From NCBI GenBank assembly GCA_013816485.1, contig JACDEI010000049.1, positions 1 through 36,751 of the forward strand: a stretch of 36,751 bases of DNA, in the 5' to 3' direction. Shown here piece after piece: positions 23,203 to 31,278 of the stretch. The stretch's first letter is position 1. Each line of letters starts with the position of its first letter. Source of the DNA: Planctomycetota bacterium (GTDB taxonomy: Bacteria > Planctomycetota > UBA11346). A model generated the notes under the pieces. The model was not told where the DNA came from. It worked only from the letters and a program-made list of their open reading frames with translations, and searched no databases. A program made the translations under genes and the position numbers.

Positions 23203-23923
23203 ATCCGTCCCGTTCGAGTTTTCCGGCCAGGTCGACATCGCCGCTCTGTTGGATGCGGCCGTCGGTGAGTACGTGTACGCGATCGGGTTTCACCAGATCG
23301 AGCAGGCGTTGGAAGTGGGTGATCAGCACGATCGCGCGGTCCGCACGGCGGTAGGCGTTGATCGCGTCACCAACCGATTTGAGCGCATCGATGTCGAGAC
23401 CGGAGTCGGTCTCATCGAGGATCGCCACCGTCGGTTCAAGCATATGGAGTTGGAGGATCTCGTTGCGCTTCTTCTGCCCACCGCTCATGCCCGCGTTCAG
23501 TTGGCGCTCGCCAAACTCCGGTGGAATCCGTGCTTCCGCGATCTTCTGCGCCAGCAGCGCGGGGAAGTCCTTGGTGTTCACTTCGGGTTTGCCGTGGGCC
23601 TTGCGCTGGGCGTTGTAGGCCAGGCGCAGGAAGTCGGCGTTCGAGACACCGGGCACCTCGACCGGATACTGCCACGACACGAACAAGCCGGCGTGCGAAC
23701 GTTCTTCCGGCTCCAGCAGCAGCAGGTCCTTGCCTGCCAGCGTCGCCGTACCCTTGGTCACGGTGAACGCCGGATGGCCGGACAACGCACGGCCAAGGGT
23801 GGTCTTACCGGAACCGTTGGGGCCCATGATGGCGTGGACCTCGCCGGCATTCACCTGAAGGGTGAGCCCCTTGAGGACCGGGTGGTCGTTGACGGAAACG
23901 TGCAGATCAGAGACGTGCAGCAT
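23180..23923 (-). CDS. sufC: Fe-S assembly ATPase SufC
   Basis: ABC-type ATPase (247 aa) that drives conformational change of the SufB-SufD scaffold. Walker A GPNGSGKTT is at 34-42, signature MSGGQKKR at 146-153, and Walker B AILDETDSGLD from 167, all typical of SufC. The Shine-Dalgarno TAAGG sits four bases before the ATG and its TAA is the stop codon of the upstream toxin gene, so sufC translation is probably coupled to the toxin gene. It overlaps sufD. Confidence 0.95.
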   Translation of the reverse strand: MLHVSDLHVSVNDHPVLKGLTLQVNAGEVHAIMGPNGSGKTTLGRALSGHPAFTVTKGTATLAGKDLLLLEPEERSHAGLFVSWQYPVEVPGVSNADFLRLAYNAQRKAHGKPEVNTKDFPALLAQKIAEARIPPEFGERQLNAGMSGGQKKRNEILQLHMLEPTVAILDETDSGLDIDALKSVGDAINAYRRADRAIVLITHFQRLLDLVKPDRVHVLTDGRIQQSGDVDLAGKLERDGYDWIVRG

Positions 23924-23929
23924 GGGGCC

Positions 23930-24253
23930 TTAGGGATCCATCATCCAGAGAGCGAAGTGGCGACGTTGGTGGATCACCGTGATAATGGAGATCTCGCGCT
24001 CATGGATGGTGTAGATGATACGGTGATTGCGGTAGTGGATCTCGCGGAAGGGATTGTTGTCAGGTGGCAGGTCAGATTCGTGCAGCGGGTGGCCACGTCG
24101 TGGGTGCCGCAACAAGGACGCGGCTTTGCTGGTCAGGCCGATGAGGTAGGCGTTGGCAGCGGTCGGGCTGGTTTCTGTGATCCAGTCGTGGAGCCGATCC
24201 AGGTCGAGGACTGACTTGGGTGACCAGATCAGCGTGAACGGCGGCGTGACCAT
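23930..24253 (-). CDS. ParE/RelE-family toxin
   Basis: Toxin of 107 aa. The chain follows the ParE/RelE pattern: SPKSVLDLDRLHDWI helix, AANAYLIGL helix, HPRRGHPL turn, then strands FREIHYRNHRIIYTI and ISIITVIHQRRHF. ParE-type members poison gyrase while RelE-type cleave mRNA; the sequence looks more ParE-like but the target cannot be settled by reading. The start lies 25 bases inside the antitoxin gene, and the stop codon forms part of the sufC ribosome-binding site. An embedded position in the suf operon between sufB and sufC is unusual. Confidence 0.85.
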   Translation of the reverse strand: MVTPPFTLIWSPKSVLDLDRLHDWITETSPTAANAYLIGLTSKAASLLRHPRRGHPLHESDLPPDNNPFREIHYRNHRIIYTIHEREISIITVIHQRRHFALWMMDP

Positions 24254-24435
24254 TTCTTCTTCAATCTGGCTACAACGACGTCATGTGGGATGCCACCATG
24301 TTTACGTAGGCTTTCCAAGCCTTCCTCAATCGCGGCCCACACCTGGATGCGGTAGACAGCATCTTCTAGGGAGCAGTCGTCCGGCAGTGCCTTGACTACC
24401 TTCAATAGTTTTTTTCGGTCCATCGTGGTGGCCAT
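24229..24435 (-). CDS. Antitoxin partner of the ParE-like toxin
   Basis: Small protein of 68 aa just upstream of and overlapping the toxin gene, the standard antitoxin-first order. Residues 15-45 (LPDDCSLEDAVYRIQVWAAIEEGLESL) and the GGIPHDVVVARLKKKW tail match a common class of short antitoxins found with ParE toxins. I see no clear ribbon-helix-helix motif, so DNA binding is uncertain. The ATG at 24435 is 10 bases past the sufB stop, and its Shine-Dalgarno TAAGGA reuses that stop codon, the same coupling seen at sufC. The longer open frame to 24651 is shadow of sufB. Confidence 0.82.
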   Translation of the reverse strand: MATTMDRKKLLKVVKALPDDCSLEDAVYRIQVWAAIEEGLESLRKHGGIPHDVVVARLKKKWSRRRSR

Positions 24436-24445
24436 GGTGTGTTCC

Positions 24446-25909
24446 TTATCCAACCGAGTTTTCCAGCTTGAGCGCCAGCAGCTTCTGCGCCTCGGCAGCG
24501 AACTCCAGCGGCAGCACGTCCAACACATCCTTGCAGAAGCCGTTGACGATCGCACCGATGGCGTCCTCTTGTGAGATGCCGCGCGCACGCAGGTAGAACA
24601 ATTGTTCTTCGCTGAGCGTGCTGGTGGACGCCTCGTGTTCGACCTGTGCACTCTGGTTCTGCACGTCGATGTACGGATGGGTGCGGGCGATCGCCTGCTT
24701 GCCCACCAGCATCGAATCGCACTGGGTGTGGTTGCGTGCGCCCTCGGCCTTGGGGAAGACCTTCACCAGACCGCGGTAGACGTTCGACGACTGGTCGGCG
24801 CTGATACCTTTGGAGACGATGCGGCTCTTGGTGTTCTTGCCGATGTGCAGCATCTTGGTGCCGGTGTCGGCCTGCATCTTGCCGTTGGTCAGCGCCACGC
24901 TCCAGAACTCACCGACGCTGTCGTCGCCTTGCAGGATGCACGACGGGTACTTCCAGGTGATGGCCGACCCGGTCTCCACCTGCGTCCAACTGATCTTGCT
25001 GCGTTTACCACGGCAGGCGCCGCGTTTAGTGACGAAGTTGTAGACCCCGCCTTCTCCGGTTTCTTTGTCGCCAGCGAACCAGTTCTGCACCGTGCTGTAC
25101 TTGATCTCGGCGTCATCGAGCGTCACCAACTCCACCACCGCAGCGTGCAACTGATGCTTCGATGACTTCGGCGCGGTGCAGCCTTCGAGGTAGCTGACAT
25201 AAGCGCCGACGTCGGCGATGATCAGCGTGCGCTCGAACTGTCCGGCATCAGTGTTGTTGATGCGGAAGTAGGTCGACAGCTCCAGCGGGCAGCGGGTGTA
25301 CGGCGGGATGTAGACGAACGAGCCATCGCTGAACACCGCGCTGTTGAGCGCGGCGTAGTAGTTGTCGGCGATCGGGACCACGCTGCCCAGCCAGCGTTCG
25401 ATCAGCGCCGGGAACTGGTGCACCGCTTCGCCGAACGAGCAGAAGATCACGCCCGCGTCGAACAGCTTGCTCTGGTGCGTGGTGGCAACCGAGGTCGAGT
25501 CGAACACTGCGTCGATGGCGACGTTGTTGAGCCGTTTGGTCTCATCGAGGGAGATGCCGAGCTTCTCGAAGGTGCGCAGCACCTCGGGGTCGATGTCGTC
25601 GAGCGAGTTGTAGGTCGGCGCCTTGCCATCGTCGGCCTTGGCGCGCGGCGATGAGTAGTAGCTAATGGCCTGGAAATCGATCTTCGGATAGTCGACCGCC
25701 GCCCAGGTGGGTTCCTCCATCTTGAGGAACTGGCGGAAGGCCTTGAGGCGGAAATCGAGCAGGAACTGTGGCTCGTGCCGCGCGAAGCTGATGGCGCGCA
25801 CGACCTCCTCGGTCAGACCGCGGCCCATGGTCACGGCGTCGACGGCGCTTGAGAAGCCGTACTTGTAGGCTTCTTGGTCGGCGGCGCTGAAGGACTGGTC
25901 GTCGCTCAT
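24446..25909 (-). CDS. sufB: Fe-S assembly scaffold SufB
   Basis: Main scaffold (487 aa) of SufBC2D where clusters form. Conserved stretches are all present: [78 protein letters not shown], and the C-terminal [20 protein letters not shown]. The long form (about 470-490 aa) is the classical SufB. It overlaps the NifU-like gene by four bases upstream and is followed after 10 bases by the antitoxin gene. Confidence 0.96.
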   Translation of the reverse strand: MSDDQSFSAADQEAYKYGFSSAVDAVTMGRGLTEEVVRAISFARHEPQFLLDFRLKAFRQFLKMEEPTWAAVDYPKIDFQAISYYSSPRAKADDGKAPTYNSLDDIDPEVLRTFEKLGISLDETKRLNNVAIDAVFDSTSVATTHQSKLFDAGVIFCSFGEAVHQFPALIERWLGSVVPIADNYYAALNSAVFSDGSFVYIPPYTRCPLELSTYFRINNTDAGQFERTLIIADVGAYVSYLEGCTAPKSSKHQLHAAVVELVTLDDAEIKYSTVQNWFAGDKETGEGGVYNFVTKRGACRGKRSKISWTQVETGSAITWKYPSCILQGDDSVGEFWSVALTNGKMQADTGTKMLHIGKNTKSRIVSKGISADQSSNVYRGLVKVFPKAEGARNHTQCDSMLVGKQAIARTHPYIDVQNQSAQVEHEASTSTLSEEQLFYLRARGISQEDAIGAIVNGFCKDVLDVLPLEFAAEAQKLLALKLENSVG

Positions 25910-26658
25910 GGCTTAGCCTCTGCCGATAATTCTTCGACGACGAGATTAGGATGGACCTCGGTGCGCAGGGCGTCCTGGATCAGTTGCAGTGCGGTGGGCA
26001 CCTGTTCCGGCGCCAGCCCGGTGAGCTTCACCACGATGCGGAAGTCGTCGTGCAGACCTTCGATGCTGAGCTTGGCATCACCGTGCAGACGGTCGCGCAG
26101 CACGCGTGAGGCGATGCTGTCGACTTTGGCGATCTTCTTGAGCAGTTTGAGCTGGAACCAGACCCGGTCGACGTCCGACCAATCGGCTTCGCGCTTCTGC
26201 TGGTAGGATTGACGTTCCACCGGCTTGGGTAGGAGCACAACGGTCGGCAAGGTGGCCTCGGCGCGATCCTGCAGGTCGCGCAGGAAGGCGAGCGGCTTCA
26301 ACCCCAGCTCAGCGAAGGCCGGCGTCACGGGATCGTCACGCAGCAACGCTTCGATCTGCTCCGCCGTCAACCGGCAAGCATCGGCGACCGTGCGGCCACG
26401 CACCGACTCGGTGAACACATCCGCGATCGCATGACTGGGCAGGTCGCCGAAAGCCAGGAACCGCGCATCGGCGATGGTCGACGTCGGCAGGTCGATGAGC
26501 CAGAAGATCCGCGCCTGCCCCGCCCCATCGCTGACCGCCAGCAGTCCAAGCTGCCGTTTCGCCGCATCGATGGGCGCAAAAGCCCCACGGGTGCGCGGTT
26601 TGCGCAGCCGGGCCATGGCCTTGGCCGACATCGTGACAGGGGAGGTGGTGACACTCAT
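25906..26658 (-). CDS. NifU-like protein lacking cluster-ligand cysteines
   Basis: Protein of 250 aa at the head of suf. The first half (about 33-135) follows the IscU/NifU-N pattern: a strand-rich start, [12 protein letters not shown], then [30 protein letters not shown] and a helix ending [11 protein letters not shown]. Where IscU has FGC the sequence reads FGD (Asp72), and the cysteines expected near residues 45 and 120 are missing. The last 75 residues resemble the Nfu (NifU-C) domain ([19 protein letters not shown], then LRTEV) but without its CxxC. Only one Cys (Cys95) remains. I infer a degenerate NifU that no longer holds a cluster and may be an adaptor of the Suf complex. The ATG at 26658 has a weak ribosome site, and ATG 26631 is an alternative. 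The stop overlaps sufB by four bases. Confidence 0.65.
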   Translation of the reverse strand: MSVTTSPVTMSAKAMARLRKPRTRGAFAPIDAAKRQLGLLAVSDGAGQARIFWLIDLPTSTIADARFLAFGDLPSHAIADVFTESVRGRTVADACRLTAEQIEALLRDDPVTPAFAELGLKPLAFLRDLQDRAEATLPTVVLLPKPVERQSYQQKREADWSDVDRVWFQLKLLKKIAKVDSIASRVLRDRLHGDAKLSIEGLHDDFRIVVKLTGLAPEQVPTALQLIQDALRTEVHPNLVVEELSAEAKP

Positions 26659-26746
26659 GCGAGGCCTGCAGGTTAGACCCGTAAGGGGGGGAGGCAATTG
26701 CGGTGGGGGCATGGGCGAACGCGTCGCCCCGTATGGCCAAGCGAAC

Positions 26747-26920
26747 CTATTTGCGCGCGACGCGACCGATCTCGCTCTTGAGCTGGCGCATCTTGCTGTC
26801 CTGGTCCTCGCAGTGGCGGTTCAGGAAACGCAGGATCTGCGTCAATTCCACGGTCGTTAGGGGACGGTCCTCAGCCAGCAGTGCGGTGGTCTTGGTGCGA
26901 TCAATGACGGCTTCGGCCAT
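26747..26920 (-). CDS. Small charged protein of unknown function (57 aa)
   Basis: Open frame of 57 codons starting ATG at 26920 with AAGGA eight bases upstream. The chain opens MAEAVIDRTKTT and ends KSEIGRVARK; the middle (LTTVELTQILRFLNRHCEDQDSKMRQLK) is predicted to be largely helical, probably a coiled coil. I do not recognise a family. It lies 88 bases before the NifU-like gene on the same strand and may share the suf transcript. Good start signals and absence of a larger overlapping gene support it as real. Confidence 0.6.
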   Translation of the reverse strand: MAEAVIDRTKTTALLAEDRPLTTVELTQILRFLNRHCEDQDSKMRQLKSEIGRVARK

Positions 26921-27008
26921 GGGAGGTTCCTTCGGGGCCGTTCAGCGTGGCAAATGGGGCGGCAAACCGGCATGGATTCGGGAAATTTTCCGCACGGTCA
27001 TGCGGATG

Positions 27009-27290
27009 TTAGGGGGCGGTCGGGGCCTCGGTGGTGGGCATCTCGTAGGTCCGATAGGTCGTGGAGTCTCGACGAGTTCGGGTGGTGATCGCATTCAATT
27101 CGGCGGCGATTTCCGCGCGGACCTGTGGATCTGGATTGTCGGCCATCGAGCGGAGTACGCGTTCGGTATCCGGTTCCCAGGTGTTGCAGAGGTAGCGCGC
27201 GAGTTCGAACCGTACTGCTGGTTCAGAATGCGTAACGAAGGCGCTGAACGCCGTGATGATGCGGGCTTCAAGCGCCCAGTTTTCGGGGGG
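27009..27290 (-). pseudogene. C-terminal part of the HEAT protein, out of frame
   Basis: This segment continues the HEAT-repeat protein in the next reading frame: ENWALEARIITAFSAF, PAVRFELARYL and DPQVRAEIAAEL are clear HEAT-like helices. It lacks a start and ribosome site of its own. Removing one C from the run at 27285-27290 joins it to the upstream frame as ADTPENWALEAR, giving one protein of about 490 residues. Whether this is a real frameshift, slippage or a sequencing error cannot be told here. Confidence 0.65.
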
Positions 27291-28479
27291 TGTCGGCGTT
27301 GACCGCCGGACCGATATCTCCTCGTCCCCACCACGGACGGTTGCGGTGCAGGAACATGCGGTTGGATCTGACCCGATTGATGGCGGCCACGGCGGGTTCA
27401 CCACCGCGGGTGATGAGGTGGCAGAGATCGGGCAAGGTCTGTTTCAAAGGGAACGAGGCGAGCGCCATCGCCACTTGCTTGCGGACCTCACCATCAGAGT
27501 CGTCGATGCTAGCGCGTGCGAGGGAGATGGACTCATCGATCTGCCCGATCTCATCCCGCCCGATCAAGGCACCGGCCGCGCTGCGACGTCGTACGGGATC
27601 GGCATCAGCCAATGCGGATTTCAGCAATTCGATGACTCCTGGTTGGGTGTTGAGCGACAGCGCGTAACCGGCCGGATCCCAGCCGACCCAGTATTCTTCC
27701 TGCTCAAGGTGTTTACCAAGATGCGCATCAAGTAATGGCAGAGCCTGGGGATCATCCGAAAATCCCAACGCCATGAGCGCTAGGCGTGTCAGGTCAGGAT
27801 CGCTGGTTGCCAACCACCGCTGCGCCTGATCCACGACGTCAGCAAGGCGGAGATGTCGGAGTGGGTGTGGTTCTCCCACGGTGCCAAAGAAAATGTAAAT
27901 TGTGCCGTCCAATGGGATTTTTCTGCCATTCGGGACAACGCCGCACGCACGTGGTAGGTAATCAAGAATGGCCTGTGCAGAAGCCGAGTCCTCATGGTGG
28001 AGCAAAAATCTAAAAGCATGAGTGAATACATCCGCATCAGGATCGTCGAGCAGGCGACGTAGGCGGGTAACCAGTTCCCCATTTTGGATCACTGGCGTAC
28101 GGCCATTATTGTGAGTGAGCAGGGTAGAGAGTGCGCTCGCCGCAGTACGACGCATGCGCAGGTCCGGATGGTCGAGTGCGCGCGTTAGCACAGGGATGGC
28201 AGCCTGTTCCCAGTTCTCTTCGTTCATCAATCGATCAACGAGGTTGAGCCGCTCGACCCATTCCTTCTGGTCGCTGAGATCCGGCTCCTTGCCCTCGGTC
28301 TTATACGCCTCCGCCTGCAACACCGGCCAGATCCACGGCGAATGGGCGATGACAAACTGAGGTGCGATCCGCGGTAGGGTGATCACGAATCCCACCACCG
28401 CAGCCATCAGCACCACGATGAGTATTCCCCAGATGAGCAGGCGACGGGAAGCCAGGGTGGTGGACTGAGCGTTGTTCAT
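27268..28479 (-). CDS. HEAT-repeat membrane-anchored protein (frameshifted end)
   Basis: About 403 aa in this frame. One N-terminal membrane helix (about 13-33) precedes a large outer domain of HEAT/armadillo-like helical pairs (AIPVLTRALDHPDLRMRRTAASAL, LVTRLRRLLDDPDADVFTHAF, VIELLKSALADADPVRRRSAAGAL and more). Such domains bind proteins; no catalytic motif is seen. The frame stops soon after a C6 tract (27285-27290) and the missing repeats continue in the next frame, so the intact protein would be about 490 aa. The ATG at 28479 and a GTG at 28488 are both possible starts with weak ribosome sites. It is divergent from the phosphohexomutase gene. Function unknown. Confidence 0.7.
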   Translation of the reverse strand: MNNAQSTTLASRRLLIWGILIVVLMAAVVGFVITLPRIAPQFVIAHSPWIWPVLQAEAYKTEGKEPDLSDQKEWVERLNLVDRLMNEENWEQAAIPVLTRALDHPDLRMRRTAASALSTLLTHNNGRTPVIQNGELVTRLRRLLDDPDADVFTHAFRFLLHHEDSASAQAILDYLPRACGVVPNGRKIPLDGTIYIFFGTVGEPHPLRHLRLADVVDQAQRWLATSDPDLTRLALMALGFSDDPQALPLLDAHLGKHLEQEEYWVGWDPAGYALSLNTQPGVIELLKSALADADPVRRRSAAGALIGRDEIGQIDESISLARASIDDSDGEVRKQVAMALASFPLKQTLPDLCHLITRGGEPAVAAINRVRSNRMFLHRNRPWWGRGDIGPAVNADTPRKLGA

Positions 28480-28506
28480 ATTCCGCACGGTGCTGCTTCA
28501 CAGTCG

Positions 28507-28524
28507 TGGCCATCATGATGGCCA
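28507..28524. promoter_or_regulatory. 18-bp perfect palindrome in a divergent gap
   Basis: A perfect 18-base palindrome, flanked by short complementary arms (CAGTC at 28501-28505, GACTG at 28533-28537). It lies between the divergent HEAT-protein and phosphohexomutase genes and could be an operator for a dimeric regulator. No copy is noticed elsewhere in the window, and no regulator gene is nearby. Confidence 0.3.
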
Positions 28525-28658
28525 GGACAAGTGACTGTGCCATCGATGCATCGGGTGGAGGGACTGTCCCATTCCGTCTCATGCCCGGTGGACATGCTTG
28601 GTCGTGCCTGGATGCCGCGTCGTTGGCAACTCACGCGTACCCGGTACGGCTTACACCC

Positions 28659-30053
28659 ATGACCAACCGTCCACTGAGCTGCGTCGTCTCCGTCTCCGGC
28701 ATCCGTGGCATCGTGGGCAAGACCATCGATGTCGATCAGGTGATGGGCCTGGGGGCGGCCTACGGCCAGGCGATCGCCAAGGGCGGCAAAGTCGTAGTCG
28801 GGCGCGACAGCCGGCCCACCGGCGCGTTGTTCGTCCAGGCGGTGAGTGCCGGTCTGCGCGCAGTCGGTTGCACGGTGATCGACATCGGTCTCGTGCCGAC
28901 GCCGACGGTGCCGATCATGATCAATGAGTTGAAGGCCAGCGGCGGCATCCAGATCAGCGCCAGCCACAACCCGGTGGAATGGAACGCGCTCAAGCTGTTC
29001 TTGCCGACGGGGCGCAATGTTGATCAGGCGGGACTCGATGCGGTGCTGGCGGCCTACCGCGGCGAAGCGTCGTTCCAGACCTGGAGCGGAATCGGCGGTT
29101 ACCGCACGCGCGATGATGCGCTGCGTATCCATCAGGACCGTGTGCTGGCCTGTGTCGATGTGGCGCTCATCCGCGCGGCGAAACTCAAGGTGGTGATCGA
29201 CAGCGTCAACGGCGCCGGCAGCGCCATCGCACCGGCTCTACTTGCGGCCCTTGGCTGCGAGGTCGTGCCGCTGTTCACCCGTCCAGACCAAGTGTTTCCG
29301 CGTGATCCCGAACCCACCGCCGCCAACGTGCGCGACACGGGTGCGGTGGTGAAGGCGGTCGGTGCGGCACTCGGTTTCGTCCAGGATCCTGACGCGGACC
29401 GCTTGGCCATCATCGACGAGAACGGCACCTACATTGGGGAGGAATACACCCTGGTGCTCTGTACCGCCGCACGTCTGGCCGCGGAGCAGGCGGCTGGCCG
29501 CAAGGATCTGGTCGCCTGCACTAATCTTTCCACCAGCCGCATGCTCGAAGACGTGGCCAAGCGCCACGGCGCACGTGTGGTGCGCTCAAAGGTCGGCGAG
29601 GCGCACGTGGTCGACGCCATGCAGGCGAACCACGCGGTCGTCGGCGGCGAAGGCAACGGCGGCATCATCGATCCACGCGTGGTGTGGGGCCGCGACAGCC
29701 AGATTGGCATGGCGCTGGTGCTGGAATACCTCGCCCGCGCCAAGCAGAAGCTCAGCGCGGTGATCGCCAGCATCCCGCGTTATGCGATCCACAAGGAAAA
29801 GGTCGCGATGGACCGTGCCGCGGTCACCGCTGCCATAGCGAGGCTCGACGGCCATGCTGTCGCCAAAGGCGCGGAGCTGATCACCCTCGACGGCCTCAAG
29901 CTGGTGTGGCCCGATCGTTGGGTGCACCTGCGGGCGTCGGGCACCGAACCGGTCAGCCGCATCATCGCCGAGGCGCCGACGACGGTCGAAGCCAGTGATC
30001 TCGCTGCGAAAGTTCGCTCTGCCGTCGGCGCCCAGGTGGTCGCCGGTCACTGA
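28659..30053 (+). CDS. glmM: Phosphohexomutase, phosphoglucosamine mutase type
   Basis: Alpha-D-phosphohexomutase (464 aa) moving phosphate between C1 and C6 of a sugar phosphate. The phosphoserine is Ser102 in SASHNP; metal ligands lie in DPDADR (243-248); the sugar-recognition loop GGEGNGG and the phosphate-binding RASGTEP loop are both present. The opening VSGIRGIVG rather than FGTDGIRG resembles the archaeal-type GlmM/phosphomannomutase group, so glucosamine-6-phosphate is the likely but not certain substrate. The ATG at 28659 is placed where the family begins; the upstream open frame (from 28506) is not supported. It would feed UDP-GlcNAc for cell wall synthesis. Monocistronic by appearance. 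Confidence 0.85.
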   Translation: MTNRPLSCVVSVSGIRGIVGKTIDVDQVMGLGAAYGQAIAKGGKVVVGRDSRPTGALFVQAVSAGLRAVGCTVIDIGLVPTPTVPIMINELKASGGIQISASHNPVEWNALKLFLPTGRNVDQAGLDAVLAAYRGEASFQTWSGIGGYRTRDDALRIHQDRVLACVDVALIRAAKLKVVIDSVNGAGSAIAPALLAALGCEVVPLFTRPDQVFPRDPEPTAANVRDTGAVVKAVGAALGFVQDPDADRLAIIDENGTYIGEEYTLVLCTAARLAAEQAAGRKDLVACTNLSTSRMLEDVAKRHGARVVRSKVGEAHVVDAMQANHAVVGGEGNGGIIDPRVVWGRDSQIGMALVLEYLARAKQKLSAVIASIPRYAIHKEKVAMDRAAVTAAIARLDGHAVAKGAELITLDGLKLVWPDRWVHLRASGTEPVSRIIAEAPTTVEASDLAAKVRSAVGAQVVAGH

Positions 30054-30147
30054 ACGTTGCGCGGTTGGCAGGCTTGGCGCGATCGCTTGTCCGATCTGTT
30101 CCAGAACCAACGTCATTTTGCGACTGGAATGCACACCCGGCGTCATC

Positions 30148-30207
30148 CCTCTTGCCGGGTTGCGCCGTTTTACGAGCGTATCGCTCCGCACGGCGCAACC
30201 CGGGAGG
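30148..30207 (+). promoter_or_regulatory. Leader hairpin that can mask the ribosome-binding site
   Basis: A perfect 14-bp stem (30155-30168 with 30190-30203) encloses a 21-base loop with its own 5-bp stem (GAGCG/CGCTC). Beyond the stem, CCTC (30148-30151) can pair with GAGG (30204-30207) across a 3-base bulge. GAGG is the core of the Shine-Dalgarno for the ATG at 30214. It could also attenuate transcription after the phosphohexomutase gene, but no U-tract follows. The regulatory role is inferred. Confidence 0.55.
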
Positions 30208-30213
30208 TTGACT

Positions 30214-31263
30214 ATGAACTCAGGTGATTCCGCGGGCCTTGGTGGTCCGCTCAAGAAACCCGCAGCGAAGCCGGGTGCGGCCAAGCCGCTGGGCGGTGGT
30301 CTCAGCGGCAGCAGCGGCAAGCCGCTGGGCGGCGACAGCTCCGCGCCAGTGCCAGCGTCCAGTGCACCAGCGGCACCGATGTCCTTTGAGTTCGACGACG
30401 CGCCAGCCAAGCCGAAAGAGACGACGAAGTCCGCGGCACCAGCCGCCGGTTTCAATCCCTTTGATGAATCGGTCGCCGTACCGGCGGCGAATGCAGCGAA
30501 TGCTGCGAGCGCTGCTACGCCGGCCGCGCCAGCGGCTCCGGGCATCGGTCGGGTGGAAAAACCCGCCGCCGGCAAGACCACCAACAAACCCATGGTGGGC
30601 GCGCCCACCGATGGCGACATCGCCCCAGGCTTGGCTAAGGACCTGTGGCTCTGCCCACACTGCGGTGCCAAGAACAAACCGACGCGCGAGACCTGCCGCG
30701 AATGCAAAAAGAGCCCGCAGGACGACGTCGAGAAACCGTGGTTCCTGCAACCCAAGATCATCGGGCCGGTGGTCGGTGGAGTGGTGCTGGTGGTGCTGTT
30801 GATCATGTGGCTGACCAGCGTCGACCTGACGCTGCATCCCGCCGGTACCGTCGACAAGGCGGTGCGCTCCGCCAGCGTTCCGCAGGTCGATGTCGACCTG
30901 GGCGACACGCGCAAATTCACCGTCAAGAAGACCGCGTCGGTCAGCGGTCGTGTGATCGCCGTCACCGACTACGCCGTCGCCCCGTGGTTGCAGGCGGTGG
31001 TCGTCGGCCTGGGCAGTTCCGCCAGCAATGACGCGGCTTTCAGCACCTGGTCGGCAGAGTTCGATGGCGACGGCATGGTGGTGAAGGCGCCGAAGTACGC
31101 GACGTTGTTCCTCATCAACGACACCAAGGCGACGCTCAAGCCCGGCGACTACCTGAGTGTGCTGGGCAAGGCCGGGGTCGCGGAGCAGGACAACATGATC
31201 GTCAAGGGCACCGACAACCCGAACTGCTGGACGATCAAGGTCGAGCAGATTGAAACGCGCTGA
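30214..31263 (+). CDS. RanBP2-type zinc-finger membrane protein of unknown function
   Basis: Protein of 349 aa in three parts. Residues 1-140 are Ala/Pro/Gly/Lys-rich and probably disordered. Residues 145-164 form W-x-C-P-x-C-G-x2-N-x6-C-x2-C (Cys147, 150, 161, 164), matching the RanBP2-type zinc-finger spacing, which in other proteins binds ubiquitin or single-stranded RNA. A membrane helix (about 183-201) follows, then an outer domain of about 145 residues with beta-strand character (FTVKKTASVSGRVIAVTDY, YATLFLINDT, LKPGDYLSVLG) resembling a small beta-barrel; I cannot name its family. The start is certain: GGGAGG seven bases before the ATG. It is placed after the phosphohexomutase with its own structured leader. 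Confidence 0.75.
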   Translation: MNSGDSAGLGGPLKKPAAKPGAAKPLGGGLSGSSGKPLGGDSSAPVPASSAPAAPMSFEFDDAPAKPKETTKSAAPAAGFNPFDESVAVPAANAANAASAATPAAPAAPGIGRVEKPAAGKTTNKPMVGAPTDGDIAPGLAKDLWLCPHCGAKNKPTRETCRECKKSPQDDVEKPWFLQPKIIGPVVGGVVLVVLLIMWLTSVDLTLHPAGTVDKAVRSASVPQVDVDLGDTRKFTVKKTASVSGRVIAVTDYAVAPWLQAVVVGLGSSASNDAAFSTWSAEFDGDGMVVKAPKYATLFLINDTKATLKPGDYLSVLGKAGVAEQDNMIVKGTDNPNCWTIKVEQIETR

Positions 31264-31278
31264 AGGTGGCCAAAATCG

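Noticed and set aside
26990..27005. CCGCA/TGCGG hairpin after the HEAT gene as a terminator
   Set aside because: Only a 5-bp stem, followed by AAAA then TTT on the minus strand; too weak.
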